A stretch of 64,000 bases of DNA. Origin: Pyrenula massariospora. Its lineage: Eukaryota > Ascomycota > Eurotiomycetes > Pyrenulales > Pyrenulaceae. Numbering within the stretch: position 1 is the stretch's first letter; each line of letters starts with the position of its first letter. The stretch spans positions 248,001-312,000 of the forward strand of contig JAGFMI010000019.1 in the NCBI GenBank assembly GCA_021030905.1. The letters run 5' to 3'. Shown here in pieces: positions 1 to 12,190 of the stretch. A program made the position numbers and the translations under genes. The notes under the pieces are model-generated. The model saw only the letters and a program-made list of their open reading frames with translations, did no database searches and was not told the origin of the DNA.

Positions 1-1180
1 GCCCACTCCCCTCCCCTACACCACCCTGTACCTCAACATGTCTCGACAGTCCCCATGATGCGGTCTCCTCCTCCACCGGCATCGCAACAGCAGCAACAAC
101 AGACACACAACAGCTATGGCAACCCATATCAGCCCTCTCCGGCCCAAGGGCAAGGAGCGCCATTTGCGCCAGGCTTCAACAGCTTCATCAACGATCCGAC
201 AGCACAAATGGGCTATCAGATGGGTTCCCATGCGGTGAAAGCAGGACAGGAATATATGGAATCAAGAGTAACTCCGACCCTTTGCAGACAATGGTCCTGG
301 CGCTGTTCTGACTATATCCCTAGTTCGGTAGTTACATCTCGGTAGTCGCCTTGAAGCACTATTTCAACGTCTCGAACAGCTACGTGCTCCGAAAACTTGT
401 CCTGGTTCTCTTTCCATGGCGGCATAAACCTTGGTCAAGACAGCAAGCACGCCTGACTACATCCACAACGTCCTCCTCCGGCCAGGTTCAAGAGCAGCAA
501 TATGCGTCCATCTTTCTCCCTCCTCGCGAAGACCTCAACTCCCCTGATATGTACATACCAGCGATGGCCCTGGTGACCTATATCCTCCTCTCTACAGTCC
601 TTGCTGGCCTCAGAGGGTCCTTCCATCCCGAACTACTTGGCAGCATAACCACGACCGCCATATTCGTCGTCATGTTTGAGATAGTGCTGTTGAAAGTTGC
701 CATGTATATTCTCAACATTAGCAACGACTCCCAGCTATTAGACCTGGTAGCATACTCCGGTTACAAATTTGTTGGCATCATTGTCACGCTCGCCGTATCG
801 GAGATTCTTTCAGGTGGCAAAGGCACCGGCGGCATGATCGGGTGGAGCATATTCACCTACACGTTTCTAGCCAATGCCTTCTTCCTCGTATGTCCCACAC
901 CCATTCCCTTCCACATTTAAACTCACAACACCAGCTCCGTTCCCTTAAATACGTCCTTCTCCCCGACAGCTCCTCTGGTCCCTCAATGCAAGCCGGCGCA
1001 GGCAGCTACACAATAGCCCGGGCCCAGCGGAATCGGAGGACACAATTCCTTTTCATATACAGCTACGTCGTGCAATTTCTGTTCATGTGGATCCTGAGCC
1101 GGGAGGAGGCGGCAGCCACGACGGTGGCGAAGGGCATGGTTGGGACAGCTGGCGCGGGCGCGGGAAATGGAAAAGCTTAA
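1..1180 (+). CDS. YIF1: Yif1/Hrf1 family Golgi membrane protein (5' partial)
   Basis: Yif1 is a multi-pass membrane protein of ER-to-Golgi vesicles that works with Yip1 and Ypt Rab GTPases. Exons read <1-267, 324-887 and 935-1180, with GT..AG introns of 56 and 47 bp that restore one frame. The N-terminus is Pro/Gln-rich (PPPPASQQQQQQ). The second exon holds the family core ALKHYFNVSNSYVL followed by several hydrophobic helices, and the last exon ends in a final membrane span (FLFIYSYVVQFLFMWIL). The first in-frame ATG is at 55, but the frame stays open to base 1 and reads as similar Pro/His-rich sequence, so the true start is probably outside the window. An ATG at 38 is in another frame and stops at once. 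The family call is firm; the start is not. Confidence 0.88.
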
Positions 1181-1726
1181 CAGGCATTTTAGCTCGGTGA
1201 ACAATTTATGGACTCATGAATGCGAATGAATTAATATAGACTTTATGCCTCGGGCGGAGAAGAAGAGTATTTCCAAACTTCACCTTTTAATGGCCACGTA
1301 GAGCCTGTAAGGTCCTTTGTCCTCGAACCTCGCTAAAGTCAGGATTAGGCCAGGTTCCAGAAGGTACGGAGCTTCACAGCGTCAAAGCGCAGGGCTCCAA
1401 GGGAGCTTAGAGGACACGTAGTTTCGGAACTGCTAACCTTTTGACATTGAATCATACGCATGAGACCTGGAATAACTGCGAAAAGCTGATACAAAACACA
1501 AGCGATTACCTAACTCGGGAAATTCGCACGTCTCGTCATTCCACCAGGAGGGGTATCCAGACACCGCCGCTTCCAACGCGTCTCCGAACCCATGCCAGCA
1601 CGTACGTACTGTAGACCAGACCAGATATCCAGTAGCCAGTAATCAAACAAAACCCCATAACCCTACCCTCCCAAACCCCAGTTCATCCCACATACCCAAC
1701 CTCATATCCCTCTCCCAAATCATCAA
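1181..1726. other. Intergenic, tail-to-tail
   Basis: This stretch separates the 3' ends of YIF1 (plus) and the 7TM-RGS gene (minus). It should hold both 3' untranslated regions. I see no gene in it. Confidence 0.6.
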
Positions 1727-4003
1727 TCAAGCCGCCCCACCCCCCTCCGCCTTTCTCCCCCTAACCAACCCCCCAACCCTCCTCACCACCTCCCCCAACC
1801 CACCCTTCCCCTTATCCCGCCCCTCCAACTGCCCCGCATACCCCGCCCTCACAAACTTCGGCCACGTATTCACGAGCACGCTATGCTTCGTGCTCGCCTC
1901 GGCGCGGTCGAACACGCCCGGCCCGAAGCTGTCCGGGATGGGTGTGCTGTCGGGGACGCGGTCCTGCGCGAGGTCGAGGAGGGAGAGGGTTAGGAGGGCG
2001 GGGAGCTGGCCTGCAGTGGAGGGTAGGGAGGTCGTGGTGGTGACGGAGGAGGGGAGTTTGGCGTCGTGGTCAGCGCGGCTGGAGACGGCCGCTGTGCTGC
2101 TGTCGAGCGAGACGAGGGAGGTCGCGTCGTCTCTGGTGCTGCCGCTGCTGTGCGTGCTGGTGGGTTTGGTCAGGCGGGCGGCCTCGAGGTCCCAGGCGTC
2201 GAAGGGGGTGACGGCGGAGTTGTCCTGGAGGGCGGCGGTGGTGGCGTTGATCTGGGCGGTGATGTCGGCGAAGAGGGCGTCGAGGGCTTTTTGGTCGGTG
2301 GAAGACAGGTTCTGGGGGAAGGCGGCGTGCTTCTGGCTGATGAAGGAGGAGTAGATTTCGACGGCGCGGTTGAATTGGGCGCGGCGGAGGGAGGCGTGGT
2401 CGGGGGATTTGGGGGGCTTGTTGCGGCCGTACAGGCTCTGTCGGCTGTTCGACTTCCAGGCTGCTTTCCATTCTTGGAGGTGGATCAGGAAAGAGATGTT
2501 TTCTCCTGAGAAGTCTCGCAGGGATGAGAAGATTAGTAAAGGCTTGGGATTGGTGGTGAGACATTTCTCGAGCGCTTGTAAGGTGTACATCTCATCGTGG
2601 CTGCGACGGGAGCTAGTAGTCATGGAGGACGGGGCTTTTCGGGATCCAAGGGTCGATGATCGCTTCGAGATGTTGTCAGATAATGAGTCATAAGTGTGTT
2701 TGCTCTTGCTCTTTTCCCATGCTGTAAGGATTTCTAGAGTCTCTTTTCGCAGTCGACGTGATCGCAAGATCTGGTAACAAGGGAGAAGAATGACGGTAGC
2801 TTCCATAACAATGATGCCAGGCGCAAACCTAGAATTCGAGTCAACTACTCTGCTGGTGAAGGTCCCTCAACGAAGTGACTCACCATTGCGGCGGCGTCCA
2901 ATATTTGTTAATATGTTTGAAAGATGGGGCATACAAAGCGGCAAGCCAAAGAGGCGAGCCCATAAGTCTACGTTTATCAGTGAATGCTCATGAAATTATG
3001 CGTAGAGAGTGAAGTACCCCGAGACGCTGCATAGCACCGTTTCAAGGCGCCATCCATTCACGTCTTTAATGCCTCTAATTTTCCAAAGCAGATAAGGAGC
3101 ATAGATCCAGGTCCAACCAAACTGCCAGGCAATAGAAGGCCACCTTCAATGGTTAGTAAAGAAATATCATTGAGTATAAACACTTACCATTCCCAGCCCT
3201 TGCGGCATTGAACCGCGTTAGTTTCTGAGCCCCACAGTCCCAGATTGTCATGAAATCTTCGCGAGCCGAGGAAGAGAAATGTTGTAAGGAGAATCTGCAG
3301 CTTCTTTAGTATCGAGAAGTTTGTGCGACCCTGACATGTACATCGATATAGGACATGCTGAGAAAAGAAAATGCAAGCTTTCAGCTAGCCTATTTGAAGT
3401 CTTTATATGAATCAATGCAGCAACGTGATAGCACATTTCGAACGCAACGCATATGAATTGCCTTTCCAAAGAGGAGATTCTAAGACTCTCTTGCAGGTGC
3501 TTTTGTAGACGTACCTGAAAACAAGTGCCAAGAGTGATCAGGGTCATTGCTCGTTGGGTGACCGTCAAAGTCTTCCATCTCCATAGTAAGCCTTTCCAGC
3601 TTCGCATCGCGTGTGTATTCCTCTTCTCCGTAGTCACTGGGACTGTTGAAATGTATTGCTTTTGTAGACCTGCTACATGCAGAATTTGCGTGCTGTTCGC
3701 CTGGTAGAGGGCAATTCCCAGAGGAAGATATACGCTCATGATCCAGAACTCTACTGAACAAGGAAAGTGACCGTTGAACACGTAGACCATCATTCCAAGA
3801 ACCCAATAGACGTGAAGCACACAAACTGCTGCAATTCCCAAAGGTATGTTTCGTATGCGGAGGAATTGTCGTTCTCGATTAATGATAAGGAAGGCGATAC
3901 CTGCCGCAAGAATAGCGGTCCAAGTCGCTGTAAAGCCGATGTAGAATCTGCCCAGCATGTCGAGCTTTGCCGGGCCCATTTGGCTGATCTGAAAGGTCGT
4001 CAT
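1727..4003 (-). CDS. Seven-transmembrane receptor with C-terminal RGS domain (GprK-like)
   Basis: Five exons join in one frame: 4003-3515, 3294-3188, 3143-3018, 2967-2884 and 2828-1727, giving about 635 aa. The 44-bp intron at 3187-3144 carries a clear TTACTAAC branch site. The N-terminal half has about seven hydrophobic spans (for example FYIGFTATWTAILAAGIAFL and EFWIMSVYLPLGIALYQAN), followed by the conserved stretches RKGWEWWPSIAWQFGW and NKYWTPPQW. Residues roughly 340-480 look like an RGS domain (LQALEKCLTTNPKPLLIFS, later FNRAVEIYSSFIS). The tail is Ser/Thr- and Ala-rich and probably disordered. By analogy with Aspergillus GprK-type proteins it would accelerate GTP hydrolysis on a G-alpha subunit at the plasma membrane. 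The exon 1/2 junction is the least certain, because other acceptors lie within the 220-bp intron. The ligand is unknown. Confidence 0.8.
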
Positions 4004-7000
4004 CGTAGGGTCGGCTCCCCTCGGGGTATATATCGGTGTCTTGATCGTAGCAAGTACAGATCCCCCAACAGATCTTGCTTCTTTTTAACCCTCAGAATTA
4101 CAACGCGCTAGAGAGAAGCAAATAGCAAGACTTTTCTTTCTAGAAATAAACAAGAAAGATAAAGTGACGACGAGATTCAAATCATTAGATTATGCTAATG
4201 AATGAATAGCGGTCAGGAATAATGGCAGGCCATTGAAGGCGGTGGGAAAGTCAGGTGCAGTGGATTACACAAATGAGTACTGTACCTGAGGATCCCATGG
4301 CATATACGGCGCAGCTTGCTAGGCCATGGTGCCGACAAGGTGCTTCGGTCCCACTCAGCGTACCTCAATATTGGCTAGATGAACGGTTCGAAGGAGTCCT
4401 GCCACATTTTTCACTAACGGGCCGTACAACCAGACATAACGCCTGTTCTCATGCCTAGCCCCACCGGCCGCTTTTAGTGAGTATCGTCAGAAGAGAATGA
4501 TCAGTCTCCGGTGTCTTGCCCTGGTGTCTTGCGTCCGAGCTTTTGCAGGAGTACCGAGAGCGATTATGCACCTTCGGAGGCCTGCTTCAACACAACAAGG
4601 GCAACCCAACTGACCTTGCTTCAGTCACTTCCTTTGACATGGAACAGCCCGGACAGATCACAGGGCCAATTCTGCAAGGGGACTGCTACACCATTTCTGA
4701 AGTTATGCTATGGTGGCTTGCTGCGTCGCACATGGCTAGGAGCAGGCAATCAAACGAATGAAGCAGCGCTAGAGACGGGGTCGTCATGATTGTGGCCGAG
4801 GCAATTTGATAAATCGCTTCGGCTCGCACATTTGTTTCTTTTTGCTTTTGGATTTATTGTTGCGAAAAGCATCCACGACTTGACAGTGTGGAGAGCAAAC
4901 GTGTGCGGTGGGTATCACCCGAGCAGCCGGATCGTGATGACAGAACCATTCAAAGGAGAAAGAAGCTGGTGGTGAAGGGCAAGAGAGGGTTTGGAATTCA
5001 GCAGGGATGTCGAATCCAAAACAATACTCCGTACTAGTACATCCTGTGGCAGATCCAGATCAGCCGCTTTTGATCGGCGTCTAAAGCATCCGGATCCACT
5101 TCATCCAAGGCGCCCAGCCTCTCTGGGCATGGTCTGAGGTACAGTACAGATGCATGCTGCATGTGCCACCACTCGCATCTGAGTGCTGGGCGGTCGCGGA
5201 TCCAGGGCGGAAGAAGCTTCGAGCAAAGGCTTTCCTGGTCACCAATGATCGAAGAATCTCTGGTATATGTTAAGGTTCAATGGCCCGTAGCCAAATTCCT
5301 TCCCGAATTTGAGGATCATGGAGCCTAGATTCGGTTCCACGCAAACGGCGCCAGGGGTAATTCTGACGTGTAACGCATGACTTCTAAAACAGCCTGCCAG
5401 CTCTCGCCAAGGCCAGAATGTCTGATCTGGGATTCCAGAAGGATTCGACATCGGCCCTGGCGAATCACTCAAATCATTTGTGAAGACAAACACAAAGTTT
5501 GCAGCGCGGCAAAGGGGGGAAGTCAATTTGATTGAGGTTCATCTTGGGCCCCATGGCGACAGCTGTGATGAATTGATCCCCAACATATTGTGGAGAGTGA
5601 TTTGTACTACGTGGGACGGAAACGGCGCAGCGCTATTACCCGAAGCAAGTGAAATGGCGCAGATGGCGAATCGCACAGACACTCCATACGCCTTTGTTGA
5701 GCTCTTCCTATCGGCCATGATCCTCTGACAGCGATAGGAAGAGAGAAACAATTCCAGGGATGTGTCTACAAATAGGCTAGGCGACGATGAGCGCCGTACT
5801 GTGTAACTCATCGCACGGTGGCTGCATGCTGCCCCAGACTCCCAGTTCTACCCGAATTGCATGTTTTCAATATTCGTAAATCTTGTGCTAAACGCGCATC
5901 ATACGCTTTCGGCACCAGCCATGCTACCTGCAATTTTGATGCTCACAGTGAGCTACGTTCGCATGTGGTATGGCGCATTGGCACTTCCTGATAGAAGTCG
6001 AAAAAAGTGATCGTACAGCTTAAGGAAGGGACTACGACTGGGAGTATTTATCATTGGAAAGTTCGAATCTGTTGCTCCCGAAGATCAGCATCTGTCACGG
6101 AAAATTCTTTGCAGCTCAAAAAAATCGTTCGCCCTCAGCGATCTTGGTGAAAACTGTTAAAGTCACTTCCCGGAGGATCAGGTACTATCTAGTGCATTCG
6201 TTTTAATCATCGGACTCGGAATGAAAATGCCCTTGACTTACCATGTACTCTTCGATAGGGTCTCCTCTTGAGTTTAGTGATAGCTTCGTTCGTTAGTCTG
6301 ACTTCGTAGAGACAGCTTCCGAAGGGTCTTGTTGGTTTGATCGACTAGAATTCTACCGGTGACTGTATCAAGAAGCGATTGCTAGACCTAAAGCGTTAAG
6401 ATGATCCCTCGTGCAGCTGGACTTGTAGGCCAAGCTCTGAGCCTAAAGAGATTCACGTTGAGGATCGAGCTTCACCCAATTTCGACCATCGACGACGAAA
6501 TTCAAGAACATGGGGTAAGATGAAAACGTGTCCCACGCAGAAAAGGCAAGGCTCAAAGTGAGTACAATAGCTCAGGTTTAACACGTTAGAGAGCGACATG
6601 CAGCTTTCTGTCCATAGGATGTGATAAATAGTTCTAGATAACGGTAAGTTAGTGTCATTCTTACTGATACAGATCAAGATGTGGAACGTGAGCATTATCT
6701 CAGAATATGTAAGAATTGAATATCATATCCAAACATGGTTTTTGATACTCCGGCGAGAGCTCACCATGAAAAGTCAATCGCAAATTATCGCATCATTGGA
6801 GGGCATTTTAACAGTCGAAGAATGAGACTCACAAAGGATCGTAAGCATTCATTTGGTGATACCTAGGTTTAATGGTTAGGGCTTGTAAGACGCTCGTGCT
6901 CATGACTACGGAAGTAAGTCGTGTGTGCCAGGTGAAGAATGTCGATAAAGCTTCGGATGCAAAATCTGGTCGCCCGACTCGGCCCGCCATCGGTAGAACT

Positions 7001-7199
7001 TCGGTCTCCGAGCAGCCCTGAGCCCTGACTTCTCTATTTGGAAAGATATTCCACATCAAACAGGCCTTACCAAAAGACGATCCGAGATCCTGACGCATCA
7101 CCTACCTTTCTTAAAAAGCATCACATCGGTGTGTACAGCACCAAAATCTAATCTCCGAGGGCCTTTTTGTCTTGCTAACCCATTGTGAAGAGTTTCAAG
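4004..7199. other. 3.2 kb gene-free stretch
   Basis: Only short unconnected open frames occur here (for example 4511-4789 plus, 5239-5526 minus, 6829-7101 minus). None resembles a family I know, and none extends through plausible splice sites. The right end is the eL14 promoter and the left end that of the 7TM-RGS gene. A long non-coding RNA or decayed gene is possible but not shown. Confidence 0.5.
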
Positions 7200-7816
7200 A
7201 TGTCCAACATCGATGTGAAGGCTTCTGGGTGGAAGCTTGTCGAGGTTGGAAGGGTCGTCTACATCCGGGAAGGTCCTTATACTGGAAAGCTAGCAGCAAT
7301 AGCCGAGATTATCGATAATAAACGAGTATGTGGTCTATTGAAAATTATCACGCTACTTTAGGCGAATGCAGTTACTAACGGGTCCTTTCAGGCCTTGGTC
7401 GACGGTCCATCCTCGAAAGAAGGCGCAACTGTTCCTCGTCACGCAATTCCTCTCGCACATGTCACACTCACGCATATCGTTATTCCAAAATTTCCAAGGT
7501 CAGCTGGGACCGGTGCAACACGAAAGCTGTGGGAGAAGAATGAGGTAGATAAGCAGTGGGAGGAGAGCGCCTGGGCGAAGAGACGTCAACAGCAGGAGCT
7601 GAGGAGAGGGCTGACAGACTTCGAGAGGTTTAAAGTTATGCGGTTAAAGAAGCAGGTAGGATTCATATTTGACATTGTCTCTGTCCATTCTGTCCCAAAG
7701 CAATTTCAATCATTTCCAATTGTACACATATATTCTCGATCAACTGACCTCTACAATTGCAGGTGCGGACAGAAGTACGGAAAACCAACTCAAAGGTACG
7801 AGCTGCTGCGAAGTAG
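7200..7816 (+). CDS. RPL14: 60S ribosomal protein L14 (eL14)
   Basis: Cytosolic large-subunit ribosomal protein. Exons 7200-7325, 7392-7655 and 7763-7816 give 147 aa, the usual fungal length. Residues 1-42 carry the KOW-like start ([20 protein letters not shown]). The second exon holds the typical core [20 protein letters not shown] and the basic helix [20 protein letters not shown]. The last exon is a short basic tail ([17 protein letters not shown]) ending at TAG 7814-7816. Both introns are phase 0 with GT..AG ends. The second one is 107 bp and T-rich; ribosomal-protein introns sometimes host snoRNAs, but I could not recognise C/D or H/ACA boxes there. Confidence 0.95.
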
Positions 7817-8446
7817 GAGCTTTGATGCAACTAGGGGAAGTCGGCCGCTGCTTCGCTGCTGCAAATGCACAGAGCCGAGCAATGAAGAAGGGTGTGTTGT
7901 TTGCTTCGAATTTCTCAATCACTGGGAATTATGGGCCGCGCCTTAGGTTCTAGTGCTTAGAGATCCAGAGCGATTCTATGAGAATATTACAAAGGCATAT
8001 GCTCCTGTAGCGGCGTTGATCAGTACCTTCTTCACAACGCTTTAAAAGTGTCCTTCTATCTAAGCATAAACCTTCAAAGATTCCTGTAAATTTAGGCACA
8101 GTAAATGGTATTCCTCCATGTCTTATGGGCGTATATGACTATCAATGGCAGATTCGCCAGTCACAGTCCACCTGCAGTTCCCTTGAATTCCATGATTGGG
8201 ACGGGGTGGGGCGAAACTTATCGCCGAAGCGCTAGCGTTTTCAAGCCTGGTTTGTTTCCCGCACACAGCTCTGTTGCTAGACAAGAAATCGAGACTGAGA
8301 AGCAAAAGCGACCGGAGCAATCAGAGGTCATCACCCCTTAAAGACCAATCGCCGAATAACGCAAAATATATTAAGGGCGAAATTGAGCCTGGAATAGCTG
8401 AGCCGCGACGTTTTAGGCGGCTCGCAGCTCTCCAATACTCGAGAAA
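7817..8446. other. Intergenic between eL14 and NAC-alpha
   Basis: This holds the 3' region of eL14 and the promoter of the next gene in the same direction. I see no further gene. Confidence 0.6.
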
Positions 8447-9182
8447 ATGTCAAATCCTCGGATCGAAGAGCTTCCAGACGACGAGCCGAGCAAAAAGACA
8501 ACTGCGGAGGAGGCATCAAGTAGTTCGGACTCAGAGCCTGAAGTCGCCGGAGACGAGGGAGACGCGACAATTCCCGCTGGCTCTTCCGTCGCCGTTCACT
8601 CTCGCAACGAAAAGAAAGCTCGCAAAGCGATTGGCAAGCTAGGCTTGAAGCAAATTCCTGGAATCACCCGTGTCACTCTCCGTCGGCCAAAGGGAGTAAG
8701 TTTCTCTCAACACCCTCATCACCGTATTATTCCTAAATCTATTCCAGATTCTATTCGTCATTAACAACCCTGATGTCTACAAATCCCCTTCTAGTAATAC
8801 ATACATGTAAGTTCTTTCTAGGTTAAACTGACCAGAGCTTACACTAATACTTTATAGCATTTTTGGCGAGGCAAAGATCGAGGACCTGAGTTCGCAAGCC
8901 CAGACTTCCGCCGCTCAACAACTCGCCCAGCAGGAAGCTGCAGCAGGTGGTGCTGATGCACATGCTGGCCACAACCATGACCACGGGAAAGGCAAGGCAA
9001 TAGAAGAACCCAAGAAAGACGAAGAAGAGGAAGATGACGAGGAGGTTGGTGATGAGGGTCTGGAAACGAAAGACATTGAACTTGTGATGTCACAAGCAAG
9101 CGTGTCGCGGAAGAAGGCAGTGAAGGCCCTGAAAGAGAACGACAACGACATAGTCAACTCTATCATGGCTTTGAGCACTTGA
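8447..9182 (+). CDS. EGD2: Nascent polypeptide-associated complex subunit alpha
   Basis: NAC-alpha pairs with NAC-beta at the ribosome exit tunnel, shields nascent chains and limits mistargeting to the ER. Exons 8447-8695, 8748-8806 and 8858-9182 give 210 aa. An acidic N-terminus is followed by the NAC domain (residues about 45-115: [20 protein letters not shown], then [20 protein letters not shown], then [11 protein letters not shown]). A His/Asp/Glu-rich linker ([13 protein letters not shown], then an acidic run) leads to the C-terminal UBA domain ([20 protein letters not shown]). The length and domain order are those of fungal Egd2. The 52-bp and 51-bp introns interrupt the NAC domain. Confidence 0.96.
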
Positions 9183-9546
9183 GGCAAATCGCGGGCATGC
9201 TGAGAATCCTATGGTGGAGGAATGGGGTCTCCAAACCCAAATATGTACTTTGGAAAATGGATACAATAGCGCACGAATTCATCCGGAATGCTTGAGGGAA
9301 AACCCCAGGCGTTGTCGAGAATTCCCAGATCACTGTTTTGATCAAGTGCACAATCAATTGAACCTTTGTCCCTTTCCAAACTTTCTCAAAGCTGAGGCTT
9401 GTAGGGGCTATGGAAAACATTCCGAAAATCACGTGACCATTGGCAGGGGTCCTTTCCCGAATCTAGCCAAAGCTGCCGAGCTTCACTGAACTTCCTCAGA
9501 ACCTCTCCACTCCCTCACCACGAGCAATCCATCCAATTGACCCCAA
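9183..9546. other. Intergenic between NAC-alpha and ATP7
   Basis: Short promoter and terminator region between two genes read in the same direction. No gene is seen. Confidence 0.6.
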
Positions 9547-10265
9547 ATGGCAGCCCCAGTAAGTCACAGCTACCTTCAACCTCCTCTAATAAACCTATAT
9601 GCCTCCAAGATCCAGCTAACCCTCTCAAACTCAGCCCCGAGCCGCCACAAAGCTCGACTGGACCAAGCTGTCCACGTCCCTGGGCCTCCGCGGCCAGACC
9701 GCCGCCTCCCTACAATCCTTCAAGAAACGCAACGACGACGCTCGCCGCCGGGTACAACAGCTCTCCGAAACCCCGCAGACGGTCGATTTCGCGCACTACC
9801 GCCGCACGCTGAAGAACACCGCCGTCATCGACGAGATCGAGAATCACTTCAAGAGCTTCAAGCCGGCGACGTATGACGTGGGGAGGCAGTTGAGGAGCAT
9901 CGAGGCGTTTGAGGCGCAGGCGGTGAAGAATGCGGAGGAGACGAAGGGGTTGGTGGAGGCGGAGTTGAGGAGTCTGGAGAAGACGTTGGGGAATATTGAG
10001 AGTGCAAGGCCGTTTGATCAGTTGACTGTGGTATGTTTATGCTTTAATTATTGGACTTTATAAGGAGAATGCTCTAGTTGCTAATGGTTTGAAAGGACGA
10101 TGTTGCCGCCGCTGAGCCTGACATCGACAAGAGGACAGAACAGATGGTGTCCAACGGCAAGTGGATGCCGGCGGGTTACCAGGTATGTTCAGTGCTCATC
10201 GTCTCGAAGCACCGATTTACTGACACATTACGCAGGAAAAATTTGGCAATCTTTCCGTCCTATAA
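9547..10265 (+). CDS. ATP7: Mitochondrial ATP synthase subunit d
   Basis: Subunit d is part of the peripheral stalk of the F1Fo ATP synthase in the inner mitochondrial membrane. Four exons (9547-9558, 9635-10030, 10096-10182, 10236-10265) give 174 aa, matching fungal Atp7. The first exon is only 12 nt (MAAP). Exon 2 opens with [19 protein letters not shown], the family hallmark, and contains [20 protein letters not shown] and a long helix rich in Glu/Lys. The last two exons give KWMPAGYQ and a short tail EKFGNLSVL. All junctions keep frame with GT..AG ends. The tiny first exon makes automated start calling unreliable here. Confidence 0.94.
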
Positions 10266-10978
10266 TCACCTTTAAAGACTGCATCTCAGAATTGGACTGG
10301 CTTACTGCAACCTATGTACAGTTGATAGAGAACATCGATTTCCTTCAAACTTCTTGAATTTTGCCTAGCTCTGTTTCCCAGATTGTCTATGAGTGACCAC
10401 GATCGACCTCTGCCTTGAACATCACCGTACATCTATCTTGCCCCCTAACCGTGCCGTCCCTACGTCATCGTTAGCACTTACAGCCAACCCACCCATCTCG
10501 TCGAAGTACCACAATATCCTCTCAAAGTCGTTGCCTCTAACTATACGCTTCCCATGGCCAACACAACACAACAGTAGACGCCTTGTTTGCTTGGTTGCTT
10601 GCGTAGTTGTATGATTGATAGACCCGCCGAAGCTCAGTCGGTCAGTCATTTAATCAACGTGACAACCGGCGTGCCGATGCGAGTTTGGTTTCGGCGCGCA
10701 AGTTGGTGAAAGGACAAAAGCCTTAAAGGAAGATTTGATTGACTTGAGGGCGCTCACATGCTAATGTCAACGATGAATACGGAATGTGTAGACACACTTG
10801 GTTCTGATGATCTGTCGAATTCCAAACAATGCCTTCCGTAGACTGCGTATAATCTCATTAAAAGAGAATAAGACTGTCCACCACAAGCCATGAGTCCAAT
10901 TGAGGCAAGATGCCCACGCCTTCAACGCCTCGCTAAAAAAAAAGGCCCCGGTCGTCCATACTCCATACGTCCACCCCT
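10266..10978. other. Intergenic, tail-to-tail
   Basis: Lies between the 3' ends of ATP7 (plus) and KIN17 (minus). Short open frames around 10393-10650 on both strands look accidental. Confidence 0.55.
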
Positions 10979-12190
10979 TCAGCCAACCCTTTGCCGTTTC
11001 ACCCCATTCAACCCCGGCGCAAACCCCTTCCCATTCCTCTCCTCCCTCATCCGTTTCCGCTCAATCTCCTCCTTCATGATGCGCTCCGCCTCGCTCATCG
11101 GTCTCTGCTGTGCGGTAGTTGCCGACTTCTTGGGTCCCGAGAGGGGATTGCTCTTCTTTCCCGCCGCGGAGAAGACGTTTTTGGGTTTGTTTGGATTGGG
11201 GGTGCCGAACTTGAAGCTTGACTTGGCGGGTGGGTCGGGTGGGTTTTCTGACGGTGGGGAAGGGTTTGTAGAGGACTCTTCTGTTACGGAGGTTAAGGTG
11301 GAGAGGGTGTTCGTTGGGTCTGAGGGTGAACTGGAAGTCTCTGTTGTTTTGCGATCCCTCTCCTCGTCCGACTTGTCGGTCAAGGGAGGCGACGGTGGTT
11401 TCGCGACAGGTTTGGCTCCGAAGCTGAGCTTGATCTTCTCCCCCTCCTTCCGTTGCAGTTCACGTCTCTTGTCTTCTTCAACCTCATCTTCTTCTGCTGT
11501 TCCTTGATCCATCCGAGCCCGCTCGATCTGTTCTTCGATTGCCTTCTGCTCTCTCTCTTCGTCACCTTTGTCCTGCCTCTCCTTTTTCCGCAAGGCATTC
11601 TGCCTCCTCAGCGCCTCGGGAGAGTTGTCAATCCAGGAAATATATATGCCACCTATTCTCCCACCCTCATCCCCTTCTTCTTCCTCTACCCGACAAATCC
11701 CTTCCCGTCCAAGGTGTTTTGCATATTCAGTCAGCGACGACCACCTCGTAGAATTCATGTGTACGTGCATCTAGCAATTTGGTCAGCCCATACCACATCG
11801 CAAAATTCAAAGACTTTTGGGGGTCAAGTACCTTGTCCGAAATGTACTCTTGATAGAATTTATTCAAATGTATCTTCTTCTCCCCATGGCTAGTCCTCAA
11901 GAGCTGTAGAAAATCCCTCTGAAACTGCTGAGAATAGTCGTTGATAGCTCGCCGGGGATCCTCGCCAATGACCATCATCTGCCTCACATGGCTTTCGCTC
12001 TGAACGTGGCATTTGAATCCATTTTCATCGCGCATTTGTCGCTGGCAAGGTTGGCAGAACCCTGTGGACGTGTTAGGTTCTTGTTTGTACAAGACTACAA
12101 GGAGAGATACTGACAACGAAGTCTCTGCAATCCTTTTGACTTCAGCGAGTTGCTGATGGCTTTCGTCGTTCCTGCTTCTGCGCGAGGCAT
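10979..12190 (-). CDS. KIN17: Kin17-like DNA/RNA-binding zinc-finger protein
   Basis: Kin17 proteins bind curved DNA and RNA in the nucleus and are linked to DNA replication, repair and pre-mRNA handling. Exons 12190-12115, 12061-11832 and 11770-10979 give 365 aa. The start MPRAEAGTTKAISNSLKSKG is conserved. A C2H2 finger follows (LRWFCQPCQRQMRDENGFKC, then HVQSESH) with its first Cys just after the intron 1 junction. The winged-helix domain spans about residues 50-150 (FLQLLRTSHGEKKIHLNKFY, then HVHMNSTRWSSLTEYAKHLG). The C-terminal half is a charged coiled coil and a low-complexity basic tail ending KRQRVG. The KOW domain of the animal protein is absent, as in many fungi. Confidence 0.92.
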
